A program made the position numbers and the translations under genes. From positions 62,001 to 126,000 of the forward strand of contig JABHSO010000189.1 in NCBI GenBank assembly GCA_018669845.1: DNA of 64,000 nt. The letters run 5' to 3'. Source of the DNA: Gammaproteobacteria bacterium. GTDB taxonomy: Bacteria > Pseudomonadota > Gammaproteobacteria > GCA-001735895. The notes beneath the pieces were generated by a model. That model searched no databases. It was given only the letters and a program-made list of their open reading frames with translations, and was not told the DNA's origin. Of this stretch, positions 1-7,457 are shown in pieces; position 1 is the stretch's first letter, and each line of letters opens with the position of its first letter.

Positions 1-165
1 TTTCTCCATCTGTTCAAGCATTTTACTTGAAGAAAGATCCACTACAGCTGAAGCTGGGCTGGCTGTGGCGTTACCTGAAGAGGCATTAGCAGAGTTTTTA
101 GCACGTTGCTCAAGTGGCTGATTGGGTGCTTTTATTCGGTTGTTAGTGTTAATTGCGTCGGTCAT
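1..165 (-). CDS. flgM: FlgM, anti-sigma-28 factor (N-terminal 55 residues, cut by window edge)
   Basis: FlgM binds the flagellar sigma factor FliA (sigma-28) until the hook-basal body is finished, then is exported. The visible part begins MTDAINTNNRIKAPN, is rich in Ala/Ser/Asn, and reaches VVDLSSSKMLEQMEK at the edge; this unstructured N-terminal half is typical of FlgM, and the FliA-binding helices lie beyond the window. I chose the second of two adjacent ATGs because GGAGA lies 5 nt ahead of it; the first leaves only 2 nt. It sits directly downstream of flgA, as in many gammaproteobacteria, and has its own sigma-28 promoter at 197-223. The identification rests on short sequence plus context. 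Confidence 0.8.
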   Translation of the reverse strand, partial: MTDAINTNNRIKAPNQPLEQRAKNSANASSGNATASPASAVVDLSSSKMLEQMEK

Positions 166-196
166 CATATTCTCCAGAGTATTCTACCCAATCTTG

Positions 197-223
197 TTAT
201 CGGCCGATTATGGATAAAGTTTA
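197..223 (-). promoter_or_regulatory. Sigma-28 (FliA) promoter for flgM
   Basis: On the minus strand TAAACTTT, an 11-nt spacer and GCCGATAA match the flagellar sigma-28 consensus (TAAAGTTT-N11-GCCGATAA) at 15 of 16 positions. It lies about 30 nt upstream of the flgM start, so FliA would drive its own anti-sigma factor. Confidence 0.88.
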
Positions 224-244
224 GTGTTTTTAACAGTTTTATCA

Positions 245-952
245 TTAAAGATTTACACTCACCTGGCCTTCTGATGAGACGGTGCCTTCTATTATCTTGT
301 TTGACTGCTTGTTTCTAACCTTTACTAATTGTCCCAGGCTGGCAGATTGTAATGCCAGACCTGTTGATTTTATCTGTAACCCATTGATTTTCAATAAAAT
401 TGTTACTGTTTGCCCCGATGTCACTAAATGTTTAGCGGCGACATTGGCAGAATTTAAAATGCTATTTGATGATAGATTACGTTTAGCCTGTAATCTGTCT
501 AGTGAATCAATCTTTCTAAAATATCCCTGATGTAAGTCCGTAATTTTCTTTTTACGGAAATGAATACTTTTAGCGTCAATAGATTGACCTTTTATCAAGG
601 GCGTTTTAGTCACCGCAATGTCATCATAGATATCAATTCGAACAGGAAGGTGTATTTGCCAGTTTACTGGAGCTTTGCAGCGAATAGTTAATGAAGTATT
701 CCCCATCACTTTTTGGCTACGGGTAAACTTAATATCAAGAGATTGAGCACAGGGTTTCAAGTTAAGACGCTTATCCAGCAGTGACAGCACAAATCTGGCT
801 TCATAAGGTGATTCATAGGTATAATCTGCAAGAAAATATTCTGCCTGAATACTAATAGATGTCAGGCTTTGACGCTCGGCTTTTGCCAGGTTGTTAAAAG
901 CTGATGAAAACAAAATGATAATCAGCAAGATGTTGGCTTGTTTTTTATTCAT
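245..952 (-). CDS. flgA: FlgA, flagellar P-ring assembly chaperone
   Basis: FlgA is a periplasmic chaperone needed for polymerisation of the P ring (FlgI) around the rod. The 235-residue product starts MNKKQANILLIIILF, a Sec signal peptide ending near residue 25. The C-terminal half carries the SAF/FlgA-type domain, with a typical end: VTILLKINGLQIKSTGLAL, then GQLVKVRNKQSNKIIEGTV. Length is normal for the family. The frame opens five codons earlier at a TTG, but the ATG at 952 puts the signal peptide at the very N-terminus. A sigma-54 promoter lies about 130 nt upstream. It is divergent from cheV and is followed by flgM. Confidence 0.92.
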   Translation of the reverse strand: MNKKQANILLIIILFSSAFNNLAKAERQSLTSISIQAEYFLADYTYESPYEARFVLSLLDKRLNLKPCAQSLDIKFTRSQKVMGNTSLTIRCKAPVNWQIHLPVRIDIYDDIAVTKTPLIKGQSIDAKSIHFRKKKITDLHQGYFRKIDSLDRLQAKRNLSSNSILNSANVAAKHLVTSGQTVTILLKINGLQIKSTGLALQSASLGQLVKVRNKQSNKIIEGTVSSEGQVSVNL

Positions 953-1083
953 TTCAACTATACTCAATATTGTTAATTAGTAATGTCTATTAGTAAGGGG
1001 CTTGAGATGGTTTGCAGTGAGAAGCACATTAGCACTGTCAATTTTTTACCCAATCTAGTCTTAATATTCATTACAAAAGATAA

Positions 1084-1101
1084 AAGCAATATTAGTGCCA
1101 A
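1084..1101 (-). promoter_or_regulatory. Sigma-54 promoter for flgA
   Basis: The minus strand reads TTGGCAC-TAATA-TTGCT, a close match to the sigma-54 consensus TGGCAC-N5-TTGCW, with GG and GC exactly 10 nt apart. It faces flgA and lies close to the divergent sigma-28 promoter of cheV. Confidence 0.75.
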
Positions 1102-1120
1102 ATAATAGTAGGTGCAGTCC

Positions 1121-1147
1121 TAAAGAAATTTAGCAAGCTGTCGACAA
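1121..1147 (+). promoter_or_regulatory. Sigma-28 (FliA) promoter for cheV
   Basis: TAAAGAAA, an 11-nt spacer and GTCGACAA fit the sigma-28 consensus with exact spacing. It lies about 30 nt upstream of the cheV start, consistent with late-class control of a chemotaxis gene. Confidence 0.75.
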
Positions 1148-1177
1148 CGTATACATATATATTTAGAGGATTATTTC

Positions 1178-2110
1178 ATGTCAGGTGTAATGGCGAGTGT
1201 TGATCAACGCACACAATTAGCAGGACGAAACCGTCTGGAATTATTGATGTTCAGGTTATCTGGTTCTCAGCTGTATGGTATTAATGTTTTTAAAGTAAAG
1301 GAAGTTCTACAGTGTCCTCCACTGTCAACTGTGCCTCAGTCTCACCCGGTTGTTCGTGGAATATCTAATATTCGAGGCCATACCATCAGTATCATGGACT
1401 TGAGCATGGCCATTGGAGGCAGTCCTGTAACTGATATTGAAAATGCATTTGTTATTATCTCGGAATATAACCGCAGTATTCAGGGATTTCTGGTTAAAGA
1501 AGTAGAGAGAATTGTAAATTTAAACTGGAAAGATATGTTACCCCCTCCCGCGGGCGCTGCAGGAGCCAGTTATTTAACAGCAGTGACTTACGTCAATGAA
1601 AAAATGGTTGAAATTATTGATGTAGAAAGGGTTTTGGCCGAGGTTATGGGAGCTAAAGAAAATGTATCTCAGGATATTCTGGATAGTGCTGAACTCGATC
1701 CAGAAATTGAAAAGAACCTTATACTGGTGTCAGATGACTCTCTGGTAGCTCGAAAGCAGGTTTGCAGAACCATTGAAAATGAACTGCATCTGGAAACTGT
1801 AACGACTAAAGATGGCAAGGAAGCAATCGATTTATTGAAATCATGGGCAGATAATAATGACCCACAGTTACACAGACTGGCTATGATAATTTCAGATATT
1901 GAAATGCCAGAAATGGATGGTTATACATTTACCACTGAAGTTAGAGCGGATGAAAGGTTGAAGCATCTTTTTATCATATTGCATACATCAATGAGTGGTG
2001 TATTCAATCAAACGATGGTGGACCGGGTAGGTGCCAATAAATTTATAGCAAAGTTTGAACCTGATATTCTTGCGCAAGCTGTTATAGATACTCTTAAAGA
2101 AGTGACCTGA
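1178..2110 (+). CDS. cheV: CheV, CheW-receiver chemotaxis coupling protein
   Basis: CheV couples chemoreceptors to CheA and modulates the array through its receiver domain. Residues about 20-160 form a CheW domain (GINVFKVKEVL, then VVRGISNIRGHTISIMDL), and about 180-305 a receiver domain with an acidic patch after ILVSDDS, a phosphoacceptor Asp in IISDIEMPEMDG and a late Lys in FIAKFEP. At 310 residues it is full length for the family. An RBS (AGAGGA) precedes the ATG. It is placed between flgA and flgB as in Pseudomonas and Vibrio, but the usual downstream cheR is absent. Confidence 0.95.
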   Translation: MSGVMASVDQRTQLAGRNRLELLMFRLSGSQLYGINVFKVKEVLQCPPLSTVPQSHPVVRGISNIRGHTISIMDLSMAIGGSPVTDIENAFVIISEYNRSIQGFLVKEVERIVNLNWKDMLPPPAGAAGASYLTAVTYVNEKMVEIIDVERVLAEVMGAKENVSQDILDSAELDPEIEKNLILVSDDSLVARKQVCRTIENELHLETVTTKDGKEAIDLLKSWADNNDPQLHRLAMIISDIEMPEMDGYTFTTEVRADERLKHLFIILHTSMSGVFNQTMVDRVGANKFIAKFEPDILAQAVIDTLKEVT

Positions 2111-2210
2111 ATAGTATTGCTTCTGACAGCTAGTTAAAATCATGTGATTTATTCAAGGCAATAACTGCTATCCACTGGCTAGAAATATAAGTCAGGTATG
2201 GGCAGTTGTT

Positions 2211-2280
2211 GGTAGGGTCCGCCGTGCGCACCATTGAATTTGCTTACTTACATCATTGGTGCTCACGGCGCACCTTACAA
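2211..2280. repeat. GTAGGGT-type palindromic repeat, copy 1
   Basis: The left arm GTAGGGTCCGCCGTGCGCAC and the right arm, read on the other strand, GTAAGGTGCGCCGTGAGCAC are near-identical, separated by about 20 nt. A second copy of the family lies at 13957-14031. Both are intergenic. They look like REP/MITE-like non-autonomous repeats with no coding capacity. Confidence 0.7.
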
Positions 2281-2471
2281 AACCTCAGCAAAGCTACTCT
2301 TCTTTAGGCATGCCTATATATCATTAATATTAAGAATTGATTTCCACACCTTATATTTTTTAAATTAGGTGGCAAATATGGGCCTGAACAGGTTGCCACC
2401 TTGCCGCTAAAATAGCTTCATAAATACCCTGATAAAGGCTAACTGACTGAATTATAAGTATTAAATTTCAG

Positions 2472-2488
2472 TTGGCACTTTCCCTGCA
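2472..2488 (+). promoter_or_regulatory. Sigma-54 promoter for the flgBCDEF operon
   Basis: TTGGCACTTTCCCTGCA has GG and GC exactly 10 nt apart and closely matches TGGCAC-N5-TTGC. It lies 33 nt upstream of flgB, as expected for a FleQ/FlrC-type controlled hook-basal-body operon. Confidence 0.85.
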
Positions 2489-2520
2489 ATAAATCCTGTA
2501 ATTATTAACAGGTCAATCAA

Positions 2521-2919
2521 ATGTCCATAATCGATAGAGCTTTTTCAATACACGATGATGCAATGATATTGCGTTCCCATCGTACCAGCATTCTTGCTGC
2601 GAATATTGCGAATGCAGATACCCCTGATTATAAAGCTCGTGATATGGATTTTTCTTCGATGTTAAAACAGGCTGCAACAGGGCAGGGAAATAAACTCAAT
2701 ATGGCTCGAACAAATGAATCACATTTGTCAGCAGGTTCAGCTCACATTGATCCAGATATTAAATATAGAAATCCGTTACATGCATCTCTGGATGGAAATA
2801 CAGTTGACTCTCATGTTGAGCAGGCCAAGTTTTCTGAAAATGCAGTTCAATATCAAACCAGTTTAACCATGTTAAATGGAAAAATACGCGGTTTGAATTT
2901 AGCCATTAAAGGACAGTAA
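2521..2919 (+). CDS. flgB: FlgB, flagellar proximal rod protein
   Basis: FlgB is a structural subunit of the proximal rod, exported by the flagellar type III system. The 132-residue product has the N-terminal rod motif (RTSILAANIANADTPDYKAR) and a C-terminal helix that pairs with it (YQTSLTMLNGKIRGLNLAI). Length is normal. It is the first gene of flgBCDEF, two bases ahead of flgC, behind the sigma-54 promoter. Confidence 0.96.
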   Translation: MSIIDRAFSIHDDAMILRSHRTSILAANIANADTPDYKARDMDFSSMLKQAATGQGNKLNMARTNESHLSAGSAHIDPDIKYRNPLHASLDGNTVDSHVEQAKFSENAVQYQTSLTMLNGKIRGLNLAIKGQ

Positions 2920-2921
2920 TC

Positions 2922-3332
2922 ATGGGTTTATTAGCAAATTTTCAAATATCCGGTAGTGCGATTAGTGCTCAGTCTATGCGCTTAAACACCACAGCCAGTA
3001 ACATGGCTAATGCAGAAACTGTTGCTAGTAGTGAACAGGAAGCTTATCGAGCTCGCGAAACCGTGTTTCAAAGTTATCTTTATGATAAAGCACGACCTGC
3101 TGAAGCTGGCGTGGCAATGCTGGGAGTGGTTGAGTCTGCAGCAGCAATTCGCACACAGTATGATCCAGAAAATCCCCTGGCAAATGAACAGGGTTATGTA
3201 TTTACCAGTAATGTGGATACCGTCGAAGAAATGGTCAATATGTTATCCTCTTCACGTTCCTATCAAAATAATGTTGAAGTATTAAATACATCTAAAGAAC
3301 TGATGGTCCGGACTTTGTCGCTAGGAAATTAG
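2922..3332 (+). CDS. flgC: FlgC, flagellar proximal rod protein
   Basis: FlgC is a proximal rod subunit. The N-terminal motif is SAQSMRLNTTASNMANAET and the C-terminal helix is SYQNNVEVLNTSKELMVRTL, the coiled-coil pair shared by axial flagellar proteins. The 136-residue length is normal, and the central region (VVESAAAIRTQYDPENPLAN) contains the FlgC-typical DPxNP segment. It follows flgB with two bases between the reading frames. Confidence 0.96.
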   Translation: MGLLANFQISGSAISAQSMRLNTTASNMANAETVASSEQEAYRARETVFQSYLYDKARPAEAGVAMLGVVESAAAIRTQYDPENPLANEQGYVFTSNVDTVEEMVNMLSSSRSYQNNVEVLNTSKELMVRTLSLGN

Positions 3333-3367
3333 GACAGGTAGTGTAGAGAAATGAAAGAGGTTTAATC

Positions 3368-4045
3368 ATGACTGAAATTGATAACAAACAAATCTATACC
3401 GATCTGGGTTTAACTAAAACCACGTCAACTGATTCTAAAGGCAATGATGAGCTGGGACAGGCTGAGTTTCTTGAGCTAATGACTGCTCAACTCCAGTACC
3501 AGGATCCTTTGGAGCCCATGGAGAATGGAGATTTTATCGCTCAAATGGCTCAGTTTGGTACGGTGAGTGGTATTGGTGATCTTAATACAGCATTTGCTGA
3601 AATGAGTACTGCTTTTCAATCTAACCAGGCCTTGCAGGCTTCTACCATGGTCGGTCGAAATGTGCTGATCCAGGGTGATCAACTAAGTGTGAGTGAAGCG
3701 GGAGATATGCAGTTATCTATAGATCTTCAGGATTCGGCCAGTGAAGTGGTTGTGAATATTACGGATGATCGGGGTCAACTGGTGCATCGAATGGAACTAG
3801 GATATCAACAGGCCGGATTTTTGAATATTCAGTGGAATGGTCTTAATAGTGATGGTGCTCGTGTTCCACCAGGACGTTATACAGTATCAGCAGAAGCTCA
3901 TCAGGGTGATGTGGTATCTGCTGTAGAGACCTTGATTCCGGTACAGGTGGAATCGGTTACTTTGGGTCAGGCAGGTCAGGATTTAACTTTAACAGTTTCA
4001 GAGCTGGGTGATATTAGTATGAGCCAGGTCCGGAAAATTATGTAA
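3368..4045 (+). CDS. flgD: FlgD, hook-cap scaffold protein
   Basis: FlgD caps the growing hook and is discarded when the hook is complete. The N-terminal conserved part is GQAEFLELMTAQLQYQDPLE followed by NGDFIAQMAQFG, the signature of FlgD. The C-terminal half has the tudor/FnIII-like hook-cap fold (IQWNGLNSDGARVPPGRYTV). At 225 residues it is complete. It has an RBS (AAAGAGG) and lies 35 nt after flgC. Confidence 0.96.
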   Translation: MTEIDNKQIYTDLGLTKTTSTDSKGNDELGQAEFLELMTAQLQYQDPLEPMENGDFIAQMAQFGTVSGIGDLNTAFAEMSTAFQSNQALQASTMVGRNVLIQGDQLSVSEAGDMQLSIDLQDSASEVVVNITDDRGQLVHRMELGYQQAGFLNIQWNGLNSDGARVPPGRYTVSAEAHQGDVVSAVETLIPVQVESVTLGQAGQDLTLTVSELGDISMSQVRKIM

Positions 4046-4066
4046 CAACGCTAGAGGAATAATAAG

Positions 4067-5398
4067 ATGTCATTCAATACAGCACTAAGCGGACTTCAGG
4101 CCGCATCGATAGATTTAAGTACTACCAGTAATAACATTGCGAATGTAGCAACCACGGGTTTTAAATACTCTCGTGCTGAATTTGGTGATATTTTTGCAGT
4201 ATCTCCTTTTGGTAACTCACCCACCGCAGTTGGTAATGGTGTTCAGGTTGATAATGTCAGCCAGCAGTTTTCACAGGGTAACCTGCGATTTACCGATGCC
4301 AGTCTGGACATGGCTATCAGTGGACAGGGTTATTTTGTTATTAGTCAGGATCAGGTAGGAGCCAGTTTCTCCTACTCCAGAGCAGGTGAGTTCAGGGTCA
4401 ATGCTGATGGTTATATTGTTAATAACGACGGACAGTTTCTACAGACTTTTCCGGTGGACGGGAGTGGTAATGTGACTTCGACCAGTTTAAATACCACCAC
4501 CGCTTTGCAGTTGCCCACTTCAACCGGTTCGCCTCAACCGACTAATGAAATTGAAATTGGACTTAACCTGTCAGCCAGTTCTACCGGTCTTGATCCCGCA
4601 TTATTTGATCCTGCACAAAGCACTACCTTTACTAACTCAACTTCGTCAACAGTTTTTGATTCTCTCGGTGAGTCTCATGTAATGAGTTATTATTTTGTCA
4701 AAGATTTACAGGGTTCTGGCACTAATGCATTGCCGGGTGATCCGAATCAGTGGCAGGTTTTCACTTACCTGGATGGAGCCCCGCAAGATGTTGCGGGCGG
4801 TAACACCATTAGCCATCCCAATGGAAGTCCACCCGTTAATATTAATCAAGATTCAGCTCAGTTAAGTTTTCTGGCTGACGGTAGTTATAACGTTTCAACA
4901 CCAGCCACTTTAACCAGTGACCCTATAGCACTGTCAAATGGTGCCAATGATCTGGTTATAACTCATGATTTCGCCAACAATGGAACAACTCAGTATGCGG
5001 CTAATTTCTCGGTAAATACGTTAGATCCCAATGGATTTTCAACGGGTCGTTTGACTGGACTGGATATTTCTGAAGAAGGGCTGGTACGTGCTTCCTATAC
5101 TAATGGAACTTCAATTCCGTTGGGTAAAATAGCCATGGCAGATTTTCCTAACAGTCAGGGTCTGGCGAATGTAGGTAGTGCCTCCTGGACAGAAACCATC
5201 GGTTCTGGTTCGGTTATTAGTGGTGAAGCCGGTAGTGGTCGATTTGGATTAATTCAATCTGGTGCACTCGAAGCATCCAATGTGGATCTGACTCAGCAAC
5301 TGGTCAACCTTATTACTGCACAACGTAACTTTCAGGCTAATGCGCGTTCGATAGAAACAGCGAACACGTTAACCCAGACCATTATTCAGATTCGATAG
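4067..5398 (+). CDS. flgE: FlgE, flagellar hook protein
   Basis: FlgE polymerises into the hook that joins the rod to the filament. The 443-residue product starts with SFNTALSGLQAASIDLSTTS and NNIANVATTGFK, the hook/rod N-terminal signature, and ends with the paired C-terminal helix (LVNLITAQRNFQANARSIET then ANTLTQTIIQIR). The middle holds the variable surface domains, including the FlgE D2-type segment around FDSLGESHVMSYYFV. Length is in the usual 400-450 range. It follows flgD after 21 nt and precedes flgF. Confidence 0.96.
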   Translation: MSFNTALSGLQAASIDLSTTSNNIANVATTGFKYSRAEFGDIFAVSPFGNSPTAVGNGVQVDNVSQQFSQGNLRFTDASLDMAISGQGYFVISQDQVGASFSYSRAGEFRVNADGYIVNNDGQFLQTFPVDGSGNVTSTSLNTTTALQLPTSTGSPQPTNEIEIGLNLSASSTGLDPALFDPAQSTTFTNSTSSTVFDSLGESHVMSYYFVKDLQGSGTNALPGDPNQWQVFTYLDGAPQDVAGGNTISHPNGSPPVNINQDSAQLSFLADGSYNVSTPATLTSDPIALSNGANDLVITHDFANNGTTQYAANFSVNTLDPNGFSTGRLTGLDISEEGLVRASYTNGTSIPLGKIAMADFPNSQGLANVGSASWTETIGSGSVISGEAGSGRFGLIQSGALEASNVDLTQQLVNLITAQRNFQANARSIETANTLTQTIIQIR

Positions 5399-5424
5399 CC
5401 TTGAACTAACACCGAGATAAAGTC

Positions 5425-6168
5425 ATGGACCGTTTCCTCTACCTTGCAATGAATGGCGCTAAAAATGCGTTACATGCCCAGCAGACAAATGCTAATAATC
5501 TGGCGAATGCGAGCACGGTAGGTTTCAAATCTCAGCTGGATCATTTTCAGTCTGAAGCGGTCTATGGCCCTGGTCATGCAACTCGAGCTTATGCTAGTGA
5601 TATGAATTCAGGTGTTGATTTTAAACATGGTCCGGTGATGACAACCGGGCGTGAACTGGATGTTACTATTAATGGTGAAGGCTGGTTTGCGGTACAGGCT
5701 GCTGATGGTTCTCAGGCCTATACTCGTAGAGGTGATTTCAAAACTGATCCTACCGGTCTTTTACTTAATGGATCTGACCAGATTGTGATGGGCGAGGGTG
5801 GCCCTATCACAATCCCTGATTTTGAAAGCCTGGTTATAGGTCGAGATGGAACCATCAGTATTCGTGCCAAAGGTCAGGCTGCCAATGCGCTGGTCGTGGT
5901 GGATCGTCTGAAAATGGTAAAGCCGGAACAGAGTAATCTCGAAAGAGGCAGTGATGGACTATTTCGTACCCGAGATGGGAACGAAGCACCTCTCGATGCA
6001 ACAGTCACTTTAACCAATGGTGCACTAGAAGCCAGTAACGTTAATACAGTCGATGCGATGGTGAAAATGATGGAATATGCCAGGTTCTACGAAACACAGG
6101 TTAAATTAATGAGTGTTGCAGAAGAAAATGATGCTTCCAGCTCTCGATTGATGAGGTTAAGTGGTTAA
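5425..6168 (+). CDS. flgF: FlgF, flagellar proximal rod protein
   Basis: FlgF is a proximal rod subunit next to FlgG. The start MDRFLYLAMNGAKNALHAQQ and NNLANASTVGFK are characteristic, as are the internal DVTINGEGWFAVQAADGSQA and the C-terminal ALEASNVNTVDAMVKMMEYA. At 247 residues it is complete. In most relatives flgG follows immediately; here the flagellar run stops and a structured non-coding region and then the nap operon follow. Confidence 0.95.
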   Translation: MDRFLYLAMNGAKNALHAQQTNANNLANASTVGFKSQLDHFQSEAVYGPGHATRAYASDMNSGVDFKHGPVMTTGRELDVTINGEGWFAVQAADGSQAYTRRGDFKTDPTGLLLNGSDQIVMGEGGPITIPDFESLVIGRDGTISIRAKGQAANALVVVDRLKMVKPEQSNLERGSDGLFRTRDGNEAPLDATVTLTNGALEASNVNTVDAMVKMMEYARFYETQVKLMSVAEENDASSSRLMRLSG

Positions 6169-6186
6169 CAAGTTTTATGAGTAACT

Positions 6187-6258
6187 GAAAGGTCAGGATA
6201 CCGGGGCATTGGTAAGATACGGGCGTACTTATCGAAGAAGGTTTAATCCTGACTTTTC
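6187..6258 (+). terminator. Long stem-loop after flgF, possible end of the flg transcript
   Basis: GAAAGGTCAGGAT (6187-6199) is complementary at 12 of 13 positions to ATCCTGACTTTTC (6246-6258). The 46-nt loop holds a second small hairpin (TAAGATAC / GTACTTA around GGGC). A weak T-rich tail follows. It may terminate or stabilise the flagellar mRNA; it is not a classic compact terminator. Confidence 0.4.
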
Positions 6259-6559
6259 ATTATTAAATTAGCCTTAATTTAAAAGAATCTGATTACCTCG
6301 AGTTTGGTTATTAACCATCACATTTTGACAGACTTTCGATAACAAAAGTTCATAGATAGTGAGTGAACAGAAGGTAGACTCTACTGTTACTTCCCCTTTA
6401 ACCAAATGTCTATATGCAGTGGTCAAAATAACACGCTCCTGTAAAACTGCACGTCGACCCAGTTTCCCTTCAAGCCTGATAGATTTGGTATCTATTGATT
6501 TAAAAAATTTTTTATTTTTATTCAAACTATCAAAAACAAGTCCAAAAAATGCCTGTTTT

Positions 6560-6573
6560 TTGATCTGAATCAA
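6560..6573 (+). promoter_or_regulatory. FNR/Anr box of the nap operon
   Basis: TTGATCTGAATCAA is a perfect match to the FNR consensus TTGAT-N4-ATCAA. It is centred about 120 nt upstream of the napF start, leaving room for a class II promoter with transcription starting near 6608. This predicts induction of nap under low oxygen. Confidence 0.85.
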
Positions 6574-6686
6574 TATTATTAAATACTTGGTTATTTTCTT
6601 AAATTACCTACTTCTATATTTGATATATGTCATGTTTATAAAATATGTAGGGACTAAAGTGCGGCTGTCGAGTAAACGCACTAGTT

Positions 6687-7172
6687 ATGGCTTTATCAAT
6701 CACTAAACGTAATTTGATTTTTGGGAAGGAGTTCGCTTCCCTTCCTGTTCGTCCGCCATGGGCGATCAATGAACCTGAGTTTGTTGATACCTGCACCCGT
6801 TGTGGTGAGTGCGTGAAACAATGTCCTGTAAACGTTATTCGAATTGCCGATGCTTCTTTTCCCGAAATGAATTTCTCCACCTCCGGCTGTGATTTTTGTG
6901 AAGTTTGTGTGGCAGTTTGTATACCCGGCGCTCTAAAACTTGGGCAAGTCGCACCCTTTGATTCGATTGCAGTTATCAACAATGAGTGTTTTTCAGAACG
7001 GGGCGTAATTTGCCGATCTTGCGGAGAAGCCTGTGAAATACAGGCTATACATTTTAAACAGGTAGTGGGTGGTGTCACCCATGTTGTGATGAATACTGAT
7101 AGCTGTAATGGTTGCGGTGAGTGCGTCAGTATTTGTCCTGCCAATGCAATTACCATTAAACATAGACATTAA
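6687..7172 (+). CDS. napF: NapF, ferredoxin-type protein of periplasmic nitrate reductase
   Basis: NapF is a cytoplasmic iron-sulfur protein that interacts with NapA before export, probably helping cofactor loading. The 161-residue product contains several 4Fe-4S motifs: CTRCGECVKQCP, CDFCEVCVAVC, CRSCGEACEIQ and CNGCGECVSICP. There is no signal peptide, consistent with a cytoplasmic place. It opens the operon napFDAGHBC, the E. coli gene order, downstream of the FNR box. Confidence 0.93.
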   Translation: MALSITKRNLIFGKEFASLPVRPPWAINEPEFVDTCTRCGECVKQCPVNVIRIADASFPEMNFSTSGCDFCEVCVAVCIPGALKLGQVAPFDSIAVINNECFSERGVICRSCGEACEIQAIHFKQVVGGVTHVVMNTDSCNGCGECVSICPANAITIKHRH

Positions 7173-7187
7173 TTTTAGGTTATATAT

Positions 7188-7457
7188 ATGAGTGATTACA
7201 ACATATGTGGCGTGGTAATTCATGCTACTGCTGAGAAAAAAGCAGCCATTGAAAAAGCACTGGCAAATACTGATGGCGTAGAAGTTCATGCCAATACAGA
7301 ACAAGGCAAGCTGGTGGTCACCGTAGAGAGTGATGATAACTATTATGTTGCAGACATCATAGAAAGTTTTAAAGATATTGATGGAGTGCTCACTGCGTCG
7401 ATGATTTACCAATTTTGCGATAAACCGAATACCACTAACCAGGGGATGCCCGCATGA
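7188..7457 (+). CDS. napD: NapD, NapA-specific Tat chaperone
   Basis: NapD binds the twin-arginine signal peptide of NapA and delays export until the molybdenum cofactor is in place. The 89-residue ferredoxin-fold product starts [18 protein letters not shown] and has the family-typical [20 protein letters not shown]. Its end overlaps the start of napA by 4 nt, indicating translational coupling with its client. Confidence 0.94.
   Translation: MSDYNICGVVIHATAEKKAAIEKALANTDGVEVHANTEQGKLVVTVESDDNYYVADIIESFKDIDGVLTASMIYQFCDKPNTTNQGMPA

Larger units (their letters stand above)
2111..2520. other. 410-bp gap between cheV and flgB
   Basis: No coding frame is supported here. The gap holds a GTAGGGT-type palindrome at 2211-2280 and a sigma-54 promoter for flgB at 2472-2488. 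In related gammaproteobacteria cheR often sits at this place; I see no remnant of it. Confidence 0.6.
6169..6686. other. 518-bp gap between flgF and napF
   Basis: The gap contains a long inverted repeat close to flgF (6187-6258) and a consensus FNR box (6560-6573). A 99-codon frame on the minus strand (6274-6573) was judged not real because its only upstream start codon is a TTG inside the FNR box. No trace of flgG was recognised. Confidence 0.6.

Noticed and set aside
6359-6568. 69-codon plus-strand frame overlapping the above
   Set aside because: It opens without an RBS, has random-looking composition and runs through the FNR box.
6274-6573. 99-codon frame on the minus strand between flgF and napF
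   Set aside because: Its only upstream start is a TTG formed by the FNR box, there is no RBS, no other Met until near the end, and no family resemblance.
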